This document shows, one piece after another, positions 26,165 to 34,926 of a stretch of DNA of 43,553 nt. A program made the position numbers and the translations under genes. Position 1 is the first letter of the stretch; the number at the start of each line of letters is the position of its first letter. The notes under the pieces were generated by a model that saw only the letters and a program-made list of their open reading frames with translations, made no database searches and was not told the DNA's origin. This stretch comes from Oscillospiraceae bacterium (GTDB lineage Bacteria; Bacillota; Clostridia; Oscillospirales; Ruminococcaceae), in NCBI GenBank assembly GCA_031266415.1, contig JAISBB010000003.1:1-43553 (forward strand), read 5' to 3'.

Positions 26165-26617
26165 CTATTGTTCATATTGCAAGCAACACGGAACCCAATT
26201 CGCTAAAATTTTGCACATCTTCGAAGCATATTCTTTCGCTAAGTCAAGATTATGTTCTAAAAAATTTCCGCATTCCTCTTTTCTACAACCAGGGATTTCT
26301 CCACTAAATTGGGAAATAAACTCAAATGCAGATTTTGTTAAAGCAATAGCATTCGTGTGTGAAACCGCACGCAGTAAAAAAAAGAATCCGGTTCGGCAAC
26401 CCATCGGCCCAAAGTATATAACGTTTTCTCCGCAAAAACCAGTACGCACAAACATTGCAAATAAGTGCTCAATTGTGTGGATTGCGGGTGGTTCTAAAAA
26501 TGGCGGGGCATTCGGCTTAATAACACGAATATCATATGTAATTATATCATCATCCACACGCGAAACATACATCCCTTCGTTTAATTTATTGTGATTCACT
26601 CTAAAACTTGTTACCAT
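26165..26617 (-). CDS. luxS: S-ribosylhomocysteine lyase LuxS
   Basis: The 150-residue metalloenzyme cleaves S-ribosylhomocysteine to homocysteine and the precursor of autoinducer 2. The metal ligands are visible in HTIEH and in the Cys of ECGNFLEH. The catalytic Cys is in GCRTGF, and the N-terminal segment SFRVNHNKLNEG is typical. ATG at 26615-26617 has AGGTGAG upstream. It serves the activated methyl cycle and possibly quorum sensing. The Pfs nucleosidase partner is not in the window. Confidence 0.96.
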   Translation of the reverse strand: MVTSFRVNHNKLNEGMYVSRVDDDIITYDIRVIKPNAPPFLEPPAIHTIEHLFAMFVRTGFCGENVIYFGPMGCRTGFFFLLRAVSHTNAIALTKSAFEFISQFSGEIPGCRKEECGNFLEHNLDLAKEYASKMCKILANWVPCCLQYEQ

Positions 26618-26682
26618 TTCTGTTACTCACCTACTTCACCAGAAATTAAAATCCAATTTCAAAAAACTATCAACACATATGT

Positions 26683-27168
26683 TCATAATTTGTATTCGAA
26701 TTCTATTTCGTGCTTTAATGGAATTTGAAAAAAACCAATTTCGGGAATAAGCGGATTAATTTTTCTAGATTTATCCATAGCATTATGATGAACCGCAACC
26801 ATATCAAATCCACAACGTTGATAAAATAAAAGCGCAACAACATTGTCGTTTGATGTAAAAACACGTACTATTTTGCAGCCACGGTTACGAGCCTCATCAA
26901 TTACTTTATTTGTTAACCGCCTACCATGCCCTTGCTCTCGATATTCACTGTTTAGCGACCATATTTCACACTCAAAACCTATAATTTCAAACGTTATACA
27001 CCCAGCAATTTCCTCACCATTAAAAGCAACAAACCCTTCAATCTCAACAAGGTCGACTTCCTTGCCATGCATCAACATAGAACTACTTCCCCAGCGACTT
27101 TCGAGGTACTTTGCAACACTCACTTTATGGTTTTGCGCCATTCGAACAATTGTTACAATCACACCCAT
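26683..27168 (-). CDS. GNAT-family N-acetyltransferase
   Basis: The 161-residue protein has the GNAT acetyl-CoA fold: the motif A segment SEYREQGHGRRLTNKVIDEA, a VFTSNDNVVALLFYQRCGF stretch near the C-terminus, and a beta hairpin ITFEIIGFECEIWSLN. The substrate cannot be predicted. Its ATG directly follows the rsmI stop codon, so the two are cotranslated. Confidence 0.85.
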   Translation of the reverse strand: MGVIVTIVRMAQNHKVSVAKYLESRWGSSSMLMHGKEVDLVEIEGFVAFNGEEIAGCITFEIIGFECEIWSLNSEYREQGHGRRLTNKVIDEARNRGCKIVRVFTSNDNVVALLFYQRCGFDMVAVHHNAMDKSRKINPLIPEIGFFQIPLKHEIEFEYKL

Positions 27169-28023
27169 TTAACACAATCTCCAATTTTGTTTATTTAAAA
27201 GCATGTTATAAATTTTGTTTCTGCTAATTCTCTCTGAAGCTAAGGTTTTAGAAACCTCAGCCAACTTCATTCCAGACTGAAAAAGCTTCTGGGCATCTAC
27301 TTCAATCTGCTTAAAAAGGATATCCTCATCAATGGCAGGCGCAACTAACCACGCTCCTTGCACAACTAAAACCAGCTCTCCTTTGGGAGCAACAGTATCA
27401 AAATATTCTATGATTTCTTCAAGCGACCCTCTTAAAAATTGCTCGTGCAGTTTTGTGAGTTCTCTTGCTACACAAACCTTACGGTTCCCAAATGCCTTCA
27501 ATAAGTCGTTCAAAGTTTGCTTTAACTTGTGAGGGGCCTCATAAAATATTATGGTTCTTGGCTCATTTTCCAACAATTTTAACTTTTTCAGCCGATTTCG
27601 CTTGTTGGTGCTTAAAAATCCTTCAAAGCAAAAAATTGAACAGTCAATTCCAGAAGCAACAAGGGCAGTGATGGCGGCATTAACACCGGGAATCGGAACC
27701 ACCTCTATATGGCTACTAATACAAGCAGTAATCAATTTTTCACCCGGGTCAGAAATGCACGGCATCCCCGCATCTGAGACCATTGCAACAGTTTCGCCAT
27801 TTAATAATTTTTGTAAAATTAAGTCTATTTTTGAATCTTTACTGTACCTAAAATAACTTACTAACTTTTTTTTAATGCCCAGATGATTCAACAATTTCAG
27901 AGTTACTCGGCTATCCTCCACCACCAAAAAATCTACCTGACTCAAAGTATGGATTGCCCGTAACGTAATGTCATCTAAATTCCCAATTGGGGTTCCAACA
28001 ATAAATAATTTACCAGCCGGCAT
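27169..28023 (-). CDS. rsmI: RsmI, 16S rRNA C1402 2'-O-methyltransferase
   Basis: The tetrapyrrole-methylase-fold enzyme methylates the ribose of 16S rRNA C1402 using SAM. It shows VGTPIGNLDDITLRAI, EDSRVTLKLLNHLGI, MVSDAGMPCISDPGEKL, PIPGVNAAITALVASG and FYEAPHKLK in family order, with a C-terminal HTH-like tail. The start ATG at 28021-28023 immediately precedes the conserved GTPIGN; the frame stays open another 22 codons, but they encode a non-conserved Trp/Tyr-rich stretch. Confidence 0.93.
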   Translation of the reverse strand: MPAGKLFIVGTPIGNLDDITLRAIHTLSQVDFLVVEDSRVTLKLLNHLGIKKKLVSYFRYSKDSKIDLILQKLLNGETVAMVSDAGMPCISDPGEKLITACISSHIEVVPIPGVNAAITALVASGIDCSIFCFEGFLSTNKRNRLKKLKLLENEPRTIIFYEAPHKLKQTLNDLLKAFGNRKVCVARELTKLHEQFLRGSLEEIIEYFDTVAPKGELVLVVQGAWLVAPAIDEDILFKQIEVDAQKLFQSGMKLAEVSKTLASERISRNKIYNMLLNKQNWRLC

Positions 28024-28102
28024 TTTCCACCACCAAGCACTTCTAATCACAAAAACACGGTTAACCTTTTCCCTATAATAATACCACAAACCTTAATAAA
28101 TA

Positions 28103-28131
28103 ATTTGATATTACCCGAACCAATATCAAAT
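28103..28131 (-). terminator. Inverted repeat between pheT and rsmI, possible terminator
   Basis: ATTTGATATT (28103-28112) and AATATCAAAT (28122-28131) form a perfect 10-bp stem with a 9-base loop, followed on the minus strand by TATTTATTAAGG. It may end the pheS-pheT transcript or mark regulation of rsmI. Confidence 0.45.
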
Positions 28132-28230
28132 CAAACAGCAGACCTAATTGAAAATTAACCCTAACATGTGTTTCCTTGTTCCAAAGCTGAGTTCATGGAA
28201 GCAATTTTTTACCATATGTTAAAAGGTTCG

Positions 28231-28252
28231 TCACAATTATGTCTAATTGTGA
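28231..28252. repeat. 22-bp near-perfect palindrome
   Basis: TCACAATTA (28231-28239) and TAATTGTGA (28244-28252) flank a 4-base centre. It lies 90 bases after the pheT stop. The compact form fits either a dimeric regulator site or a small hairpin. No gene is present in 28090-28341. Confidence 0.6.
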
Positions 28253-28341
28253 ATGATTTGCAATAACGGCACTTTTTTGCAAAAACATATTCAGAGGCAA
28301 TTTTGGTAGCCCTGTGGAAAATAAAAGATCACAATCAAAGG

Positions 28342-30699
28342 TTAACAAAGTTCTATTTTATTTTGTTCCCATTTTTTAATAAGGCGGTCAATCTCTATTT
28401 GGACTTCATCTTTCACCAAAGTCTTTAAATTAGAGGAAAACACAAGATTAATTGTAACATTTGTCCCTTGTTCTGTCTTATAAATATCATTAATGGAAAC
28501 ATCTGTCAAATCAGAAAGATTTTCTTCCTGTATGAAGCGATACACATCATTAAATGTTCTACCTTTCTCTAATCGTACTGTAAGGTCATAATCAATTGAT
28601 GGATATTTGGATGCTTCATGATATTGAATTGCATTCCCTTTCAATTCATCCAAAACTCTCATATCAAGTTCAAAGGTAGCTACTGCAATATTTTTGCCAA
28701 GCAGGTCCAAGTTTTTAGGATGAAGAGCACAAATTGTCCCCAACGCACCATCACCACAGAAGATTGTGGAAGTGTTTTTAGGGTGTTGCCAGTTGTGAAT
28801 AGGAATAGCCTTTGAATATATTGGTCTTAAGCGCTTTGTTTCAAAAAGTAGATCATTGATAATGCTTATTGCTTGGTAATATAGTGCCTCTTCACTCGTA
28901 TTTTTGGAGTATAACACACCACCCAAAATCCTTCGCTCATTACAAAGTCTATTCTGTGTGACACCTAAAACAACACGAGCGATTTCAAACATTTTCAACG
29001 AATCTGCATATTGCCTGTTTTCATATACGGCAATAAGAAGATGCGGAATCATACTATTGCGCAATACTGTATTATCTACTGCGCCATTAATAATTGTGAC
29101 ATTCTCTTCAACATCTAAACCGAGATTTTTGTATTTTTTAGCATCACACCAAATGTAAGAGTGAACCTCTGACATTGAATGCCGCAAAACCAAAATGTCT
29201 TTCACCAGTGTATCATTAATTCGCACCTCACTATCTTGAGATGGCTCTAACAGACTGTAAGTCGAGGTTAGGGGGAAATTATCATAACCATAAATTCGGG
29301 TGAGTTCTTCCACCAAATCAGATTTATTAGATATATCTTTCGTTCCACGCCATGAAGGAACCTTCACATTAAACAAATCTCCGCTTTGGCTTACTTGAAA
29401 TCCCAAGGCCGTTAGTGTGCTTAGAATGTAATCATGCCGAATATCGATTCCACTGTAACGGTCCAGATATGCTTTATCGAAATAGATGGTGATTTCAGGG
29501 TAACAATAAACATATTCGTCAGTGACCATAGAAGTTGCAACAGCAGTGGGGTCCCACTTAGATATTAAATTAACAAAACGTTTAATTGCAACTAATGTCA
29601 TCTCTGGATCAAGCGCTTTTTCATACCGTTGACTTGCATCCGTACGCAAACCTATGCGCGAGGAGGATTTTCGAATACTAACAGCATCAAAACAAGCGGC
29701 TTCCAAAACAACTCCCTTAGTGTCGCCTTCAATTTCAGAATCCAAACCACCCATAATACCAGCGATAGCAACTGGTTCTAATTCATTGCAAATAAGCAGA
29801 GTATTCGTATCAATTGTGCGAGAGTTCCCATCCAAAGTAACAAATAATGTATCTGCATCTGGAGTTCGAATAATTATATTAGAAATCTTCCGTGAATCAA
29901 ACGCATGGAGAGGTTGACCTATTTCAAGCATAATATAATTAGTAAGATCTGCCAAAAAATTAATACTGCGCATTCCGCAATAATAAAGGCGAATTCGCAT
30001 CTCAGCAGGACTAAGGCAACGAGTTACATTATCCATTCGCAAACAGGAATAACGGTAGCACAAATCAGAGCGAAGAATAGTAACGGGCACACTTTCACTA
30101 CCACTATAATCAGGCTCACTTTGCGGCAATTCTTTTAACTCTCTTCCCGTGATAACAGCAAATTCACGCGCCATCCCGTAATGTCCCCACAAATCAGGGC
30201 GATTGGTAAGTGACTTGTTATCCACCTCAAAAATAATATCATCAATAGGCAATAATTCTTTAATACCCATACCAAGTTCAGCAGAATCATCAAGAAGCAT
30301 AATGTTATTATAGTTATCACTTATGCCAAGTTCTTTTTCAGAACAGCACATTCCCTCAGACTTATAACCTGCTATTATTGATGTTGAAATTGGGATTCCA
30401 CCCACCAGCGCACCATCTACGGCGAACGCAACATTGATGCCTTTTACCACATTGGGCGCCCCACAAACACATTCGTAAATTCGTTTACTGGTATCCACTT
30501 TTAACAAATGCAATTTTTGTGAGTTTGGGTGCATCTCGCAAGATATTACCTTGCCAACCACAACCCCTTTTAAATCACAACCTTTGTAATAAATATCGTC
30601 AATTTCTGCCGTTGAAAGAGTAAAACGCTTAAGAAGCTCAGAAATATTCAAGCCATCTAAGTCAACGTACTCTTTAACCCAATTCATTGAAATCAGCAT
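28342..30699 (-). CDS. pheT: Phenylalanyl-tRNA synthetase beta subunit
   Basis: The 785-residue subunit pairs with PheS in an alpha2-beta2 enzyme. Its domains in order are an N-terminal EMAP-like tRNA-binding domain (about 40-150, with HPNSQKLHLLKVD), the B3/B4 editing domain, B5, the catalytic-like core, and a C-terminal anticodon-binding FDX-ACB domain (about 690-785). The length is normal. It lies 19 bases after pheS, with GGAAG ahead of the ATG. Confidence 0.96.
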   Translation of the reverse strand: MLISMNWVKEYVDLDGLNISELLKRFTLSTAEIDDIYYKGCDLKGVVVGKVISCEMHPNSQKLHLLKVDTSKRIYECVCGAPNVVKGINVAFAVDGALVGGIPISTSIIAGYKSEGMCCSEKELGISDNYNNIMLLDDSAELGMGIKELLPIDDIIFEVDNKSLTNRPDLWGHYGMAREFAVITGRELKELPQSEPDYSGSESVPVTILRSDLCYRYSCLRMDNVTRCLSPAEMRIRLYYCGMRSINFLADLTNYIMLEIGQPLHAFDSRKISNIIIRTPDADTLFVTLDGNSRTIDTNTLLICNELEPVAIAGIMGGLDSEIEGDTKGVVLEAACFDAVSIRKSSSRIGLRTDASQRYEKALDPEMTLVAIKRFVNLISKWDPTAVATSMVTDEYVYCYPEITIYFDKAYLDRYSGIDIRHDYILSTLTALGFQVSQSGDLFNVKVPSWRGTKDISNKSDLVEELTRIYGYDNFPLTSTYSLLEPSQDSEVRINDTLVKDILVLRHSMSEVHSYIWCDAKKYKNLGLDVEENVTIINGAVDNTVLRNSMIPHLLIAVYENRQYADSLKMFEIARVVLGVTQNRLCNERRILGGVLYSKNTSEEALYYQAISIINDLLFETKRLRPIYSKAIPIHNWQHPKNTSTIFCGDGALGTICALHPKNLDLLGKNIAVATFELDMRVLDELKGNAIQYHEASKYPSIDYDLTVRLEKGRTFNDVYRFIQEENLSDLTDVSINDIYKTEQGTNVTINLVFSSNLKTLVKDEVQIEIDRLIKKWEQNKIELC

Positions 30700-30718
30700 G
30701 ATTTAACCACTTCCTATA

Positions 30719-31747
30719 TCAGAGATTTGTAAATTGCGACATTGCTTTCAAGTCACAACTGTTGAACGTCCGAATGTCTTTAATTCCATATTTCATCATG
30801 GACAAGCGCGTTAACCCCAAACCAAAAGCAAACCCTGAGTTTTCTTCTGGGTCAATCTCGCCATATTCCAACACCTTTGGATGAATCATTCCGCATGGGC
30901 AAAGTTCCAGCCAACCAGAACCCTTACATGAAGGGCACCCCTTGCCTCCACAGATTAAACAGTTGATGTCCAATTCAAATCCGGGTTCAACAAAAGGGAA
31001 AAATCCTGGGCGAAGCCTAACTAACACATTGCATTTAAAAACTTCAGAAAGCATTGTTTTCATAAAATAAATCAAATTGGATATTGAAATCCCCTTGTCG
31101 ATCATAATCCCTTCCATTTGAAAAAATGTGTTTTCATGAGAAGCATCTGTAGATTCGTTTCTAAAACACCTACTTGAAAATACAGCACGCAAAGGCGAAC
31201 CATATTTTCTCATAATATGGTTTTGCACAGCACTTGTATGAGTTTTTAAAAGTTGCCCCGTACTTAAGTAATACGTATCTTGCATATCTCTAGCAGGGTG
31301 GAATTCTGGGATATTCAATGCTTGAAAACAATTGAAATCATCAACGATTTCAGGGTAATCTTCAATTGTAAATCCCATACTTCTAAATATTTCCTCAACA
31401 GTACGTTGTATCAGAGTAATTGGATGATATGAACCCAACGGTTTCTCAACAATTAAACTTTCATCATAAATAGGCACATCTGCAATGCATCTATCATATT
31501 CAGTGGCAACCAAATGCTCGGCACAAACACTCAAATTCTCTTGTATTGCTGACTTAAGTTTATTTATAAGTTGCCCGGCATTTTTTTTCCCCTCCACCGA
31601 AAGCTTGTGAAGATCACGCATCAATTGAGAAACTTTCCCCTTTTTTCCCAAATACTCAATGCGAAGCTTTTCCAGATTATCAAAACTAGTTACGCTTTGA
31701 ACTTTTCCGATAAAATCATCGTACAATTCCTTTATTATGTTATCCAT
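30719..31747 (-). CDS. pheS: Phenylalanyl-tRNA synthetase alpha subunit
   Basis: The 342-residue class II catalytic subunit has an N-terminal coiled-coil tRNA-binding arm (1-90), motif 2 CFRNESTDASHENTFFQMEG and motif 3 GFAFGLGLTRLSMMKYGI. A CxxC-x-CxxC-like insertion (CLICGGKGCPSCKGSG) appears in the FPFVEPG region, as in many Firmicute PheS. ATG at 31745-31747 has AGGGGAG upstream. No T-box leader is visible in the 114 bases before it, which is notable because clostridial pheST is often T-box controlled. Confidence 0.96.
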   Translation of the reverse strand: MDNIIKELYDDFIGKVQSVTSFDNLEKLRIEYLGKKGKVSQLMRDLHKLSVEGKKNAGQLINKLKSAIQENLSVCAEHLVATEYDRCIADVPIYDESLIVEKPLGSYHPITLIQRTVEEIFRSMGFTIEDYPEIVDDFNCFQALNIPEFHPARDMQDTYYLSTGQLLKTHTSAVQNHIMRKYGSPLRAVFSSRCFRNESTDASHENTFFQMEGIMIDKGISISNLIYFMKTMLSEVFKCNVLVRLRPGFFPFVEPGFELDINCLICGGKGCPSCKGSGWLELCPCGMIHPKVLEYGEIDPEENSGFAFGLGLTRLSMMKYGIKDIRTFNSCDLKAMSQFTNL

Positions 31748-31861
31748 GTATAAAAACTCCCCTCTGAATCACAAAATAGTAGCTGTTATTCGCAAGTTGT
31801 TAGTGTGATAAATAACTGGAACCCTCAGTAAAACTACAAAGTTATAAGTAAAATTAAAGGC

Positions 31862-32524
31862 TCAACTCATCCACCGTTCCGGCTCGTTTACCAACAATTG
31901 TAACCGCTCCACAAACCGTCCAACGTGATAGCCATCACAAACTGCGTGGTTCACTTGCACAGAAACGGGCAACTGTAATCTTCCATTGTGGTCGGGCACA
32001 ATTTTACCGATTGTAATTTGCGGTGCAAACCAAGTGAACGGACATTGACAGTAAATATTCAAGTTGAAGCCTGTGAAGTTTACCCATGGCAAGCATGAGA
32101 GATCAAAAATATTCGGAATGTCCGGCATCAGTGCAAACCCGACCTTGTCGCTGTATTTATCCATATCCGCAACGCAGTTCTTGTAAAACGTCTTAAAATC
32201 AGCGTGATATTCTGTCCAAATACCACCAAAGGTTTCCGTTTCTTTATTGAAAACATTGTATCGTGGATTAACGTAATTAAAAATCCCCAGTTCACCTTTT
32301 TCATTATGCGCCATGCGAAACTCTGGCATGTCATTTACCGCCTTCGAAATCAGCCAGCAGTGAGAATGGAACATTCTAAAATCTCCCGTTTTCAGCACAT
32401 TCTGAAGGTTGGTAATGTCAATATTGGTTGTCACACTGTATGTGCAGCTGCCGGAGATTGACACATAGTGTTTATAATGCTCTTTGCGCAGGTAAGCATC
32501 CATATCAATCAAAGTAAAGGTCAT
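31862..32524 (-). CDS. Chloramphenicol O-acetyltransferase-like protein (type A CAT)
   Basis: The 220-residue protein matches the length and layout of trimeric CATs. It carries the catalytic His motif NHAVCDGYHVGRF near the C-terminus, PWVNFTGFNLN, and the early MFHSHCWLISKAVNDMPEFR. CAT inactivates chloramphenicol with acetyl-CoA. Chromosomal CAT-like xenobiotic acetyltransferases do not always confer resistance, so activity is an inference. The start ATG at 32522-32524 is preferred over an upstream TTG that encodes a short non-conserved addition. It is the first gene of the accessory region beside pheS. Confidence 0.85.
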   Translation of the reverse strand: MTFTLIDMDAYLRKEHYKHYVSISGSCTYSVTTNIDITNLQNVLKTGDFRMFHSHCWLISKAVNDMPEFRMAHNEKGELGIFNYVNPRYNVFNKETETFGGIWTEYHADFKTFYKNCVADMDKYSDKVGFALMPDIPNIFDLSCLPWVNFTGFNLNIYCQCPFTWFAPQITIGKIVPDHNGRLQLPVSVQVNHAVCDGYHVGRFVERLQLLVNEPERWMS

Positions 32525-32747
32525 TTCGGTTTCACCCCACAAACCAACACTCAGCTATATCCTACCACAAATTTACATCTGTGGCATTCAAAAGCTTTAC
32601 AATTCCCGTCCCTTTGTTTGAAAATTTCCACTGTAGTTCAACTTGCTGCTCTGCAAGAAAACAAGATAATCTCCACATCAGCACGGGCTAGGCAGATGTG
32701 CAACTTCACAAGGCCCATATCTCCGCCGCTCGAAAACCAAGAACGTC
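32525..32747 (-). pseudogene. Decayed region with a zinc-ribbon-like tail
   Basis: No intact gene is present. One minus-strand frame ends in VEIFKQRDGNCKAFECHRC and KFVVGYS before a stop near 32556, which resembles the C-terminal zinc knuckle of a small protein. Upstream in-frame stops interrupt it. Treated as a remnant. Confidence 0.35.
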
Positions 32748-33002
32748 TCAGTAGTATGCGGCAGTTGCTTTGATATTAGGTGCTGGGGAAAGAGAATCAC
32801 AACATATAGCCCTCATCTTAATCCCTGGGCCCACCACCATTGCCGCCCATTCGTTTACCAGAAACACAATTGTGTTCGCCATATCCTCCGGCTGAATCGG
32901 TTCGTCGAATGAGATTTGCGGAATGGAAACATTCGCTAGTTTCTCATCAGACTCGTTTGGCTCCATTGAGCCAGCAGCAAACACGAAGTGCATTTCCCAC
33001 AT
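32748..33002 (-). pseudogene. Remnant of a short-chain dehydrogenase (C-terminal part)
   Basis: The frame encodes an 84-residue piece with AAGSMEPNE, PIQPEDMANTIVFLVNEWA and AAMVVGPGI. This resembles the C-terminal third of SDR oxidoreductases, where PEDIA-n-vvFL-s-a-G-i is conserved. The Rossmann glycine motif and catalytic Tyr-Lys are absent, so it cannot be an active enzyme. It abuts a TfoX-like fragment, as if joined by deletion. Confidence 0.5.
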
Positions 33003-33195
33003 TTACAGTGAGCACCTCGGCGAACAACCTCTTTTTCCGCCCCTACCATAAGAAAATCCAGGCATGGCAAAATCTTCACAAATACTGTGTTATCACAAAG
33101 GAGCATCATCGGCTTATCATCCACATACACCAAGGAATCTCCGAACATCTTCCTATAGCGCACTGTCCTCATATCCTTCACTATAATCTAGGGTT
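32990..33195 (-). pseudogene. TfoX N-terminal-domain-like fragment, copy A (interrupted)
   Basis: The frame reads RYRKMFGDSLVYVDDKP, LLCDNTVFVKILP and LMVGAEKEVVRRGAH, which follows the TfoX_N family pattern YRKMFGdy-Y-dgk---lidd-lfvK. Its 5' part (GATLDYSEGYED) is in another frame, and its 3' end runs into the dehydrogenase remnant. A second, longer copy lies at 33938-34177 with the same upstream sequence, so this is a decayed duplicate. Confidence 0.5.
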
Positions 33196-33231
33196 GCCCC
33201 CACTTCTCGTCATCTCACTTTTTCGTGAATT

Positions 33232-33310
33232 AATTCAAGCAATTTTACTTTTACCGCCACATCTCCGGGATAGCCCGTTAAGCTACCCGTTGCACCTACA
33301 ACCCCATGGC
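33232..33310 (-). pseudogene. Duplicated 3' fragment of ogt
   Basis: About 79 bases repeat the intact ogt gene at 33367-33445 at a constant offset of 135, with several mismatches and no gap. The fragment encodes only the segment around the YAGG/LLELE end of the enzyme. Together with the duplicated TfoX-like piece, it indicates an old tandem duplication followed by decay. Confidence 0.7.
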
Positions 33311-33311
33311 T

Positions 33312-33857
33312 TCACACCACCGCACCATTTTGTGGCACAAATAAAAATGACATATCAACACTTTCTAATTCAAGCAATTTTACTTTTACCGCCACACCGC
33401 CGGCATAACCCGTTAAGTTCCCGTTTGCACCAACAACGCGATGGCATGGGATAATAATTGAGATGGGGTTATGTCCAACTGCGCCACCCACCGCTTGGCT
33501 TGACATATGTTCCTTGTTCATTTTCGCCGCCATTTTTTTCGCAATACAGCCATAGGTAATAACTTCGCCGTATGGTATTTCACATAAAATATCCCATACC
33601 CTTTGACGGAATTCACTGCCAATCGGCGCCAACGGCAATTCGGAAATGTTGGGCTTTTTACCCGCAAAATATCTACACAACCATTTTTTTGTGGCATTGA
33701 AAACTGGTAAATTATTGTTCTCTATCATGGCTTCGGGAATGGAATCACCATGGTATTTTTGCCCCTGAAGCCACAAACCAACAAGATTGTTGCCACCACC
33801 ATCACATGCAAGCGTAATTATCCCCACAGGAGACGAGCATGTTGTTGAATAATACAT
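33312..33857 (-). CDS. ogt: Methylated-DNA--protein-cysteine methyltransferase (Ogt/MGMT)
   Basis: The 181-residue suicide repair enzyme removes O6-alkyl groups from guanine. The acceptor Cys lies in IIPCHRVVGANGNLTGYAGG, and the helix-turn-helix segment FRQRVWDILCEIPYGEVITYG precedes it. The ending LLELESVDMSFLFVPQNGAVV is longer than usual, because the last codons run into a decayed duplicate of the gene's own 3' end. ATG at 33855-33857 has AAGGATG upstream. Confidence 0.92.
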   Translation of the reverse strand: MYYSTTCSSPVGIITLACDGGGNNLVGLWLQGQKYHGDSIPEAMIENNNLPVFNATKKWLCRYFAGKKPNISELPLAPIGSEFRQRVWDILCEIPYGEVITYGCIAKKMAAKMNKEHMSSQAVGGAVGHNPISIIIPCHRVVGANGNLTGYAGGVAVKVKLLELESVDMSFLFVPQNGAVV

Positions 33858-33937
33858 TCGTTGTACATCCTTATTTTTTAACCTTTATAATCTGGTGCGG
33901 AACTAATTGTATAATCGGAAATAACGCCGCTACAACG

Positions 33938-34177
33938 TCACAGGCAAGTTTTGCCGTTATTTACATCTAGTACATAATGCTCTCTCTGCCATTTCAGGGG
34001 GACACCTTCTCCGCTGCCCATCAAAACAGAGCAGAACGCCACAAATACCGTACTACCATAAAGAAACGGCATTGATTTATCATCCACAACACTATGGAAC
34101 ACTTTCCTGTAGCGTAACAACCACGTATCTTTCACCACACCCCAAACATTTTCAACATAATCTAGGGTTGACCCCAC
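33938..34177 (-). CDS. TfoX N-terminal-domain-like small protein, copy B (diverged)
   Basis: The open frame of 79 residues starts at GTG (34175-34177) with GGATGAGAA just upstream: STLDYVENVWGVVKDT, RYRKVFHSVVDDKSMPFLYG, then REHYVLDVNNGKTCL. The order fits TfoX_N proteins (regulators or nucleic-acid-associated proteins of unclear role), but conserved positions such as MFGD are changed to VFHS. It is probably on the way to becoming a pseudogene. It shares upstream sequence with copy A near 33190. Confidence 0.5.
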   Translation of the reverse strand: MGSTLDYVENVWGVVKDTWLLRYRKVFHSVVDDKSMPFLYGSTVFVAFCSVLMGSGEGVPLKWQREHYVLDVNNGKTCL

Positions 34178-34188
34178 TTCTCATCCAC

Positions 34189-34437
34189 TCACTTTTCTGC
34201 GTATTGACAATGAGCGTACCATCCATACATCAACCACAATTTTACCGCCAAAAACCACACAAAACACCAACAACAGCTAGCCTTCCTGTTCCGTTCATGA
34301 AACTTCACAATTCCTGCAACCGGCCAATTCTCGCCAACAACCATCGCATCTTTACTCTTGGAACCTATTTGAATAAACAACTCACGGCCCAACCTACAAT
34401 GTGATAGTATTTTCAAAAAATAGAACAAAGGCGACAA
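34189..34437 (-). other. Unclassified short reading frame in decayed region
   Basis: An 82-codon frame contains GRELFIQIGSKSKDAMVVGENWPVAGIVKFHE before turning into a Trp/Cys-rich stretch with low-quality composition. The first half looks like real protein sequence and the second does not, suggesting a frameshifted remnant. I recognise no family. Confidence 0.3.
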
Positions 34438-34438
34438 A

Positions 34439-34906
34439 TTAAAATACTTTTATATTGCCCTCAAAATTTTCGGCACGCTCTAATAATTGCCCTCTTGCGC
34501 CCATTGTAAAAGCAATATTGCCGCTACGAATAGCCAGTAATTTATCACCGATTCCCAAATTAAATGTGTCCAACATAGTTTGATTGAAACATAATTTTGC
34601 AGCAGATGAAATTCTGCACCAACAGTAAACCTTGCCCTTATATTTAACAAATTCCGCCCTCAAGTGTTTTGTAATTACATAAACCCGGGTTATCTTGCAA
34701 TATGTTCCCGATTTTTGAACCCAACAGTAATGATTTTTTCGTGACAATAAAGCCACCAGTTTGTTTGCTTCCGGAGCTTAAAAAACCCTTTGGTCTGATG
34801 TAATTTGATATTCATTTATTGCCGGCGTAGGCAGTTGAACACTAAAATCTGTTTTAATAACCGACCAGCCAAAAATGTACTTGCCGCCTTTAGTTACCTG
34901 TGGCAT
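34439..34906 (-). pseudogene. AbrB-like regulatory-domain gene broken by two frameshifts
   Basis: From ATG at 34904-34906 (AGAGGATG upstream) the gene reads MPQVTKGGKYIFGWSV to SDQRVF. It shifts in a T6 run to LSSGSKQTGGFIVTKKS and GNILQDNPGLCNYKTLEGG, then shifts again to EFVKYKGKVYCWCRISSAAK, LGIGDKLLAIRSGNIAFTMG and a final NFEGNIKVF. Joined, these form one continuous protein of about 155 residues. The RIS-aak---GDKLLaiRgs block resembles SpoVT/AbrB-type DNA-binding proteins. Two single-base changes would restore it, so recent loss or sequence error are both possible. Confidence 0.65.
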
Positions 34907-34926
34907 AATCTCATCCTCTAATACCC

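Noticed and set aside
28080..28340. CRISPR-like or tRNA feature in the pheT-rsmI spacer
   Set aside because: Only single inverted repeats occur, with no repeated spacer units and no cloverleaf. No CRISPR array was seen anywhere in the window.
31748..31861. T-box leader upstream of pheS
   Set aside because: The segment GAGGGTTCC is only a partial resemblance to the T-box core, and there is too little room and no terminator/antiterminator pair.
32840..33454. 204-codon plus-strand protein with a repeated LIQAILLLPPH segment
   Set aside because: The apparent protein repeat is the antisense of the ogt 3' duplication on the minus strand.
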